Of a stretch of 64,000 nt of DNA, positions 59,837 through 64,000 are shown in pieces; position 1 is the first letter of the stretch, and each line of letters opens with the position of its first letter. The notes under the pieces were generated by a model. It worked only from the letters and a program-made list of their open reading frames with translations, had not been told where the DNA came from and did not search any database. Source of the DNA: Deltaproteobacteria bacterium RIFCSPHIGHO2_01_FULL_43_49. GTDB taxonomy: Bacteria; UBA10199; SPLOWO2-01-44-7. The DNA is taken from NCBI GenBank assembly GCA_001798075.1, contig MGRG01000008.1, forward strand, positions 186,001 through 250,000, given 5' to 3'. The position numbers and the translations under genes were made by a program.

Positions 59837-59849
59837 TTGACTCCGTCAA
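59837..59849 (-). promoter_or_regulatory. Operator-like palindrome upstream of acr3-arsC
   Basis: TTGACTCCGTCAA on the plus strand (TTGACGGAGTCAA on the minus strand) is a TTGAC-N3-GTCAA palindrome about 70 nt upstream of the acr3 ATG. It matches 12 of 13 bases of the palindrome upstream of the Cys-rich gene. TTGAC may double as a -35 box. A regulator (ArsR-like or other) encoded elsewhere is inferred. Confidence 0.6.
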
Positions 59850-59881
59850 TCATGTATCTTATTGGTGGTTAAACGATTAAA

Positions 59882-60258
59882 GCGCCCGTAGCTCAACGGA
59901 TAGAGCATCTGGCTTCGGACCGCAGTCGGGGAACCCAAAACCGTGTAGTAACACTGTTTTGGGTCGACTGATGTTGATTAACTAAGACTCAAAGGTTTCT
60001 TTCTTGGTAAGAAATTACAAATGCGCTAGGAAGGGTTGGGAGTTGCGGAACTCACGTTCCGCCACGTGTAAGGGGGCTGTATGACTGCCCATCCTACTTG
60101 TGATGAAAGCGCGCCCGTGGCTCAACGGATAGAGCATCTGGCTTCGGACCAGAGGGTTGGGAGTTCGAATCTCTCCGGGCGCGCTTTCATCAGCTCTCGG
60201 GATGGGCGCCGTCATACAGCACTATTGAATTTTGCACGTTCGAATCTCTCCGGGCGCG
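59882..60258 (+). pseudogene. tRNA-Arg copy split into three pieces by two insertions
   Basis: Three segments match the intact tRNA-Arg at 60111-60183 in order: 59882-59921 (tRNA positions 1-40, one change at position 9), 60032-60044 (positions 43-55) and 60239-60258 (positions 54-73). Insertion 1 (59922-60031, 110 nt) breaks the 3-prime side of the anticodon stem and folds into a hairpin (CAGTC...GACTG around ACCCAAAAC/GTTTTGGGT). Insertion 2 (60045-60238, 194 nt) breaks the T-loop, has a TT on both sides, and contains the intact tRNA. It should not fold as a tRNA unless spliced. Confidence 0.8.
60111..60183 (+). tRNA. tRNA-Arg (anticodon TCG)
   Basis: 73 nt with a complete cloverleaf. Acceptor GCGCCCG/CGGGCGC, D-stem GCTC/GAGC, anticodon stem TCTGG/CCAGA with loop CTTCGGA (anticodon TCG, reading CGA), T-stem GGGAG/CTCTC with loop TTCGAAT. 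No CCA is encoded. The flanking DNA is an inverted repeat: TGATGAAAGC (60101-60110) pairs with GCTTTCATCA (60183-60192), which extends the acceptor stem without a break to 17 bp and uses the discriminator base. Beyond, GCCCATCC/GGATGGGC and GCTGTATGAC/GTCATACAGC also pair. Confidence 0.93.
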
Positions 60259-60274
60259 CCATCGAGGCTTCAAC

Positions 60275-61657
60275 TTACTTTCCTAGATATTTGATGAAGT
60301 CGATTTTGGTAATCAGACCTAAGAATTTTTTGCCTTCCTTAACAATGGCGATCTCGTCTGCCTCAAAAACTTTGAACATCGCATCGATTGGGTCGTCGGC
60401 TTGCAGGGTGTGTAGGTCTGTCTTCATGATGAGACTGATCGAATCTTTGGCGCTCACTTCTCCCTTGGCGAGAGGCCCCAAAATATCACTATCCGCAACC
60501 AGTCCCATAATTTGATTTTTATCCATCACAGGCAACTGAGAAACCCCTTCTTTCGCCATTTTTTCGATGACTTTTCCCACAGTGTCTTTCAGTGTTGCCG
60601 TCACGACCTGACCTCGATCATGGCGTTTGGCTACCAAATCTTCCACAACACCATACGGTGTGGTGATCCCTTCCCAAAAACCTTGCTCTTGCATCCATTG
60701 GTCATTAAAAAGTTTGGAGAGATAGCGGCTTCCCGAATCGGGCAGAATCACAACAATGTTTTGTGGCGTTTTTAAGCTTTGGGCATAACGAATAGCTCCC
60801 ACAACGGCTGCTCCACCAGAACTCCCGACAAAAATCCCTTCTTTTGTCAAAAGTTGTCTCGCCATCTGATACGATTCTTTATCGTAGGCCTTCACCATGT
60901 GGGTCAATTGCTTCAAATCGGTGGTGGATGGAAAAAAGTCTTCGCCGATCCCCTCAATTTTATAGATATGCGGTTTGATTTTCTTTTTGTAATAAAAATA
61001 ATCGTAGAAAACAGACCCTTCCGGATCGACACCGACAATTTTAATATCTTTCTTTTTTTCTCTTAAATATCTTGCAATACCGGTCATGGTGCCGCCGGTA
61101 CCAATGCCTAAAACAACGGCATCGACAGTTCCTTTTGTTTGTTTCCAAATTTCCGGGCCGGTGGTTTTGTAATGGGCTGTTGGGTTGTCGGGGTTGTGAT
61201 ATTGGTTGGCATAAAACGAGTTGGGGGTGACTTCTGCAAGGCGTTTAGCAACCGAGTAGTAACTTCTGGGGTCTTCGGGTTCAACATTGGTTGGGGTCAC
61301 TACCACTTTGGCCCCAAAGGCCCTTAGATTTAGAATTTTTTCTTTGCTCATTTTGTCGGGGATGACAAAAATGAGTTTATAGCCTTTGATGGCCCCTGCG
61401 ATGGCCAATGCCATACCGGTGTTGCCGCTGGTTGCCTCTACGATTGTCCCGCCCGGTTTGAGTTGGCCCCGTTTTTCTGCTTGTTCGATCAGAAAAGAGC
61501 CAATGCGGTCTTTGACCGATCCGCCCGGGTTCATAAATTCCAGTTTAGCAGCAATGATAGAGGGACATTTGCCGACGACTTTGTTAAGTTTGACCAAAGG
61601 AGTTGGCCCGACACACTCCAAAATATTTGCGACAACTCCATGAAATGGTTTTGGCAT
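60275..61657 (-). CDS. Cystathionine beta-synthase/cysteine synthase-like PLP enzyme with CBS pair
   Basis: 460 residues. The PLP domain (1-320) has EFMNPGGSVKDRIG with the PLP Lys, TSGNTGMALAIAG, GIGTGGTMTGIARYL and the SSGGAAVVGA segment. A CBS-domain pair fills the C-terminal 120 residues (VIEKMAKEGVSQLPVMDKNQIMGLV, DPIDAMFKVFEADEIAIVKEGKKFLGLITKIDF). This is the bacterial cystathionine beta-synthase architecture; cysteine synthase activity cannot be excluded. The CBS pair may bind adenosyl ligands. Confidence 0.92.
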   Translation of the reverse strand: MPKPFHGVVANILECVGPTPLVKLNKVVGKCPSIIAAKLEFMNPGGSVKDRIGSFLIEQAEKRGQLKPGGTIVEATSGNTGMALAIAGAIKGYKLIFVIPDKMSKEKILNLRAFGAKVVVTPTNVEPEDPRSYYSVAKRLAEVTPNSFYANQYHNPDNPTAHYKTTGPEIWKQTKGTVDAVVLGIGTGGTMTGIARYLREKKKDIKIVGVDPEGSVFYDYFYYKKKIKPHIYKIEGIGEDFFPSTTDLKQLTHMVKAYDKESYQMARQLLTKEGIFVGSSGGAAVVGAIRYAQSLKTPQNIVVILPDSGSRYLSKLFNDQWMQEQGFWEGITTPYGVVEDLVAKRHDRGQVVTATLKDTVGKVIEKMAKEGVSQLPVMDKNQIMGLVADSDILGPLAKGEVSAKDSISLIMKTDLHTLQADDPIDAMFKVFEADEIAIVKEGKKFLGLITKIDFIKYLGK

Positions 61658-61731
61658 GCACGCGCTTTCTAATGAAACTCTTACTAAGTGTCAATGGCGT
61701 AGGGCAGGAGGGGGATGTTCAATGTATGTTT

Positions 61732-61891
61732 GCAATCGCTTCCACTCGCTAGGTTCAGAAAGACGCCCCTCTTTTTGGGGGGATTCCCCAAAAAGGGGGC
61801 TCGCCTCTCAGCCGCCAAATTGATTGAAGCCCCCACAAAGTGTCGGCGGCCTCCGAGACGCTTTCTTCACCTAGTTCGTTCGCGCGATTGC
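61732..61891. repeat. Palindromic junction element C2 (two internal hairpins)
   Basis: Outer arms GCAATCG (61732-) and CGATTGC (to 61891). Next in are CTAGGT/ACCTAG and AGAAAG/CTTTCT. Hairpin 1 is TTTTTGGGG/CCCCAAAAA; hairpin 2 is GCCGCC/GGCGGC with loop GCCCCCACAAAG. The joining segments CTTCCACTCGCT, AGACGC, GCTCGC-CTCTC and CTCCGAGACGCTTT match C1. It lies upstream of tyrS. Confidence 0.82.
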
Positions 61892-61952
61892 TTTTACACA
61901 CTTTCAAATCATTGCTTCTTGGCACTTTCTATGTATATAAGAAAAAATCCTT

Positions 61953-63125
61953 ATGAAGTCTGTTAATGAACAAATTGAGGTTTTATCTCGTGGTGCTGCA
62001 GAGCTTATTTCACCACAGGAGCTAACAGCTAAGCTCAAAAAGGGAAAGCCTTTACGGGTGAAGGCTGGTTTTGACCCCACCATTGCTGACCTTCACCTGG
62101 GCCATACGGTCGTCATGCAAAAGTTAAAACAGTTCCAGGATTTGGGCCATCAAGTCATTTTTTTGATTGGCGATTATACGGCTCTTGTGGGGGATCCATC
62201 GGGCCAGATTAAAACAAGACCCACTTTGACAAAGAAGGAAGTCGAACAAAACGCCAAAACTTATCTTTCTCAAGCCTTCAAAATTTTGGACAAGAAAAAA
62301 ATAGAAGTTAGGCGAAATAGTGAATGGCTGGGTAAGATGAAACAAGATGACACGGTTGCGTTGGCTGCCAAATACAATGTGGCTAGGATGTTAGAGAGAG
62401 ATGATTTTAAAAAAAGGCATGGAGAAGGTAGCCAAATTACGATCCTCGAGTTTTTATATCCTCTTATGCAAGGCTATGATTCCGTTGTTCTCAAAGCCGA
62501 TGTCGAATTGGGTGGGAACGATCAGAAATTCAACCTCGCCGTGGCGAGGGATATCCAGAGGGCCTACGGTCAAGAACCCGAGGTCATTTTAACATTGCCA
62601 TTGCTGGTTGGGACAGATGGGCAAAAGAAGATGAGTAAGAGTTATGGAAATTATATCGGCATCACCGAATCTCCAAAAGAAATTTTTGGAAAAATTTTAT
62701 CTCTCACTGATGAATTAATGTGGCATTATTACGAGCTCTTAACTCAAGAAAATTTGGGAGAGCTTAAAAAAATCCATCCCAAAGAAGCCAAAGTGAAGTT
62801 AGCAAAAGAGTTGGTCACGCGGTTTTATTCAGAAAAAGAAGCGGCAAAGGCGGCTGAAGAATTTGAAAAAGTTTTCGCCAAGAAGGAAAAGCCAAGTGAC
62901 ATTGAAGAAAAGATTTTAAAGAAAAAAGGGGAGATCCCCCTCGTGGAAATCTTGGTGGAATCGGGTTTGACAACCTCCAAGTCAGAGGCTAGGAGGCTTA
63001 TCCAGCAAGGGGGCGTTAAACTGGATGAAACACGCGTTGAAGATCTTGATAAAAAAATAGAGGCAACTGGAGTTCGGCTTTTGCAGGTCGGCAAAAGAAA
63101 GTTTTTGAAGGTGAAATTTAACTAA
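61953..63125 (+). CDS. tyrS: Tyrosyl-tRNA synthetase
   Basis: 390 residues. The class I HIGH signature is HLGHTVV and the KMSKS is KKMSKSYG. KAGFDPTIADLHLGH and GDYTALVGDPSGQ mark the TyrRS branch of the TyrZ type. A C-terminal S4 RNA-binding domain (about 325-385; ILVESGLTTSKSEARRLIQQGGVKLD) is present. It charges tRNA-Tyr. It ends 1 nt before the asd start. Confidence 0.95.
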   Translation: MKSVNEQIEVLSRGAAELISPQELTAKLKKGKPLRVKAGFDPTIADLHLGHTVVMQKLKQFQDLGHQVIFLIGDYTALVGDPSGQIKTRPTLTKKEVEQNAKTYLSQAFKILDKKKIEVRRNSEWLGKMKQDDTVALAAKYNVARMLERDDFKKRHGEGSQITILEFLYPLMQGYDSVVLKADVELGGNDQKFNLAVARDIQRAYGQEPEVILTLPLLVGTDGQKKMSKSYGNYIGITESPKEIFGKILSLTDELMWHYYELLTQENLGELKKIHPKEAKVKLAKELVTRFYSEKEAAKAAEEFEKVFAKKEKPSDIEEKILKKKGEIPLVEILVESGLTTSKSEARRLIQQGGVKLDETRVEDLDKKIEATGVRLLQVGKRKFLKVKFN

Positions 63126-63126
63126 C

Positions 63127-64000
63127 ATGCCAAAAAAGTCTTGGAACATTGCGATTGTGGGAGTGACAGGAGCCGTTGGGTGCGAATTGCTCAAAATATT
63201 GGAAGAAAGAAAATTTCCTGTTGGGTCTTTGAAATTGTTTGCCTCAGAAGATTCGTTGGGAAAAACGCTCACCTATGACGGCCACGACTTTCCTGTCGAC
63301 TCCTTGAAAAAAGGCTGTTTCAAAGGTTCTGAGATCGCTTTTTTCAGCGCTGGTTCGACAATTAGTAAAGAATTTGTTCCTCAGGCAGCAGAGGCCGGGG
63401 CTGTTGTGATTGATAACACCGCTCAATTCAGAATGGATAAGGATGTCCCCCTTGTCGTACCGGAAGTCAATGCGCACGCAATTGCCGACTATAAAAAACG
63501 CCGAATCATAGCAAACCCAAATTGTTCTACCATCCAACTCGTTGTTGTTTTGAAAGCCTTGATGAAAAAGGCGCCGATCAAACGGGTGGTTGTTTCGACT
63601 TATCAATCGGTTTCCGGAGCGGGTATCGAAGCGATGGAAGAATTATCCAAACAAACAGTAGCCCTTTTTTCCAATACGAAGATGGAGCAAAAAGTTTTTC
63701 CACATCGCATCGCTTTTAACTGCATTCCACACATCGATGTTTTTTTGGAAGATGGTTATAGCAAAGAAGAATCAAAGATGATGAAAGAAACCTCCAAAAT
63801 TTTGGAAAAGGAAGTCCCCATGACGGCAACCACGGTGAGAGTTCCTGTTTTTTATTCCCATAGTGAGTCGGTCAACGTGGAGTTTACAAGTAAGATCACT
63901 CGTGAAGAGGCGTTTGCCCTGCTTCGCAATGCCGAAGGAGTAGAATTGGTTGATAATCTTTCTGAAAATCTCTATCCTTTGGCAACCGATGCGGCGGGTG
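63127..64000 (+). CDS. asd: Aspartate-semialdehyde dehydrogenase, partial (window end)
   Basis: 291 residues visible, then cut by the window end. NADP site GVTGAVGCELLKILEER, the catalytic Cys in ANPNCSTIQLVV, and VSTYQSVSGAGIEAM, plus VPVFYSHSESVNVEF with the substrate-binding His. The enzyme makes aspartate semialdehyde for lysine, threonine and methionine. The start ATG at 63127 follows the tyrS stop by 1 nt, so they are cotranscribed. Confidence 0.94.
   Translation, partial: MPKKSWNIAIVGVTGAVGCELLKILEERKFPVGSLKLFASEDSLGKTLTYDGHDFPVDSLKKGCFKGSEIAFFSAGSTISKEFVPQAAEAGAVVIDNTAQFRMDKDVPLVVPEVNAHAIADYKKRRIIANPNCSTIQLVVVLKALMKKAPIKRVVVSTYQSVSGAGIEAMEELSKQTVALFSNTKMEQKVFPHRIAFNCIPHIDVFLEDGYSKEESKMMKETSKILEKEVPMTATTVRVPVFYSHSESVNVEFTSKITREEAFALLRNAEGVELVDNLSENLYPLATDAAG

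Noticed and set aside
59922-60031. Group I intron in the tRNA anticodon region
   Set aside because: The insert is only 110 nt, lies in the anticodon stem and not the loop, and lacks recognisable P, Q, R and S elements, so it is not a group I intron as far as can be read.

Overview
The window reads as chromosomal DNA of a Gram-negative bacterium. It has an Omp85-type barrel, a lipobox lipoprotein, an Mla-type lipid ABC transporter and periplasmic or outer-membrane-type proteins. The style is deltaproteobacterial: a type IV pilus or type II secretion ATPase, an FHA-sigma54 activator beside a PEGA-repeat Ser/Thr kinase, prkA-yeaH-spoVR, HD-GYP signalling and an eight-cysteine-type secreted protein. 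Composition looks moderately AT-rich. The exact lineage (for example Bdellovibrionota-like or UBA10199-like) is inference; no rRNA is present.

Layout. 1-5388: pilC/pilB (minus), then a 2-oxoacid:ferredoxin oxidoreductase pair with a cold-shock-domain gene. 5389-9032: Omp85-like barrel, nitrilase, RelBE-type toxin-antitoxin (TA) module. 9120-12985: alpha/beta hydrolase, gltX, a DUF433/PIN-like TA pair, and an unusual ketol-acid-reductoisomerase-like protein. 13169-15707: cytoplasmic-looking metzincin-like protein, Phd-like antitoxin and nucleotidyltransferase. 15749-19450: panD, yceD, rpmF and acpP, with a 2.3-kb accessory segment (large palindrome, EreA/TraB-like protein, BrnTA) between yceD and rpmF. 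19452-25749: FHA-sigma54 activator, PEGA kinase, membrane protein, yggT, proC, yggS. 26162-28957: lipoprotein plus MlaE/F/D. 29085-33739: prkA-yeaH-spoVR. 33791-36914: orphan proteins, a BrnA-like antitoxin, a carotenoid-pathway membrane protein and a nucleotidyltransferase pair. 36918-39987: SPFH protein, NfeD, HD-GYP regulator. 40341-43870: HEAGH protein, zinc-finger-like protein, HhH-GPD glycosylase. 43986-51354: two VWA paralogues, M16 protease, MscS/cNMP channel. 51492-57932: FecR protein, BCAA aminotransferase, phosphofructokinase, mannose-1-P guanylyltransferase, redoxin, secreted proteins. 57975-59768: Cys-rich protein and arsC-acr3. 59882-60258: a tRNA-Arg nested inside a broken tRNA-Arg. 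60275-64000: cysteine/cystathionine synthase, tyrS, asd (cut by the window end).

The most striking signal is not a protein. Most of the longer intergenic gaps hold a long palindrome, and these fall into families (A: 8 copies, B: 2, C: 2, D: 2, plus singletons). Members share a core but have different outer arms. In each copy the arms are complementary to each other, and inner stems also change by compensating pairs. The copies therefore look like structured elements sitting in the loops of pre-existing hairpins. The tRNA locus fits the same picture: an intact tRNA-Arg at the tip of a long palindrome interrupts the T-loop of another tRNA-Arg copy. No transposase is encoded in the window, so how these elements move or work is open.
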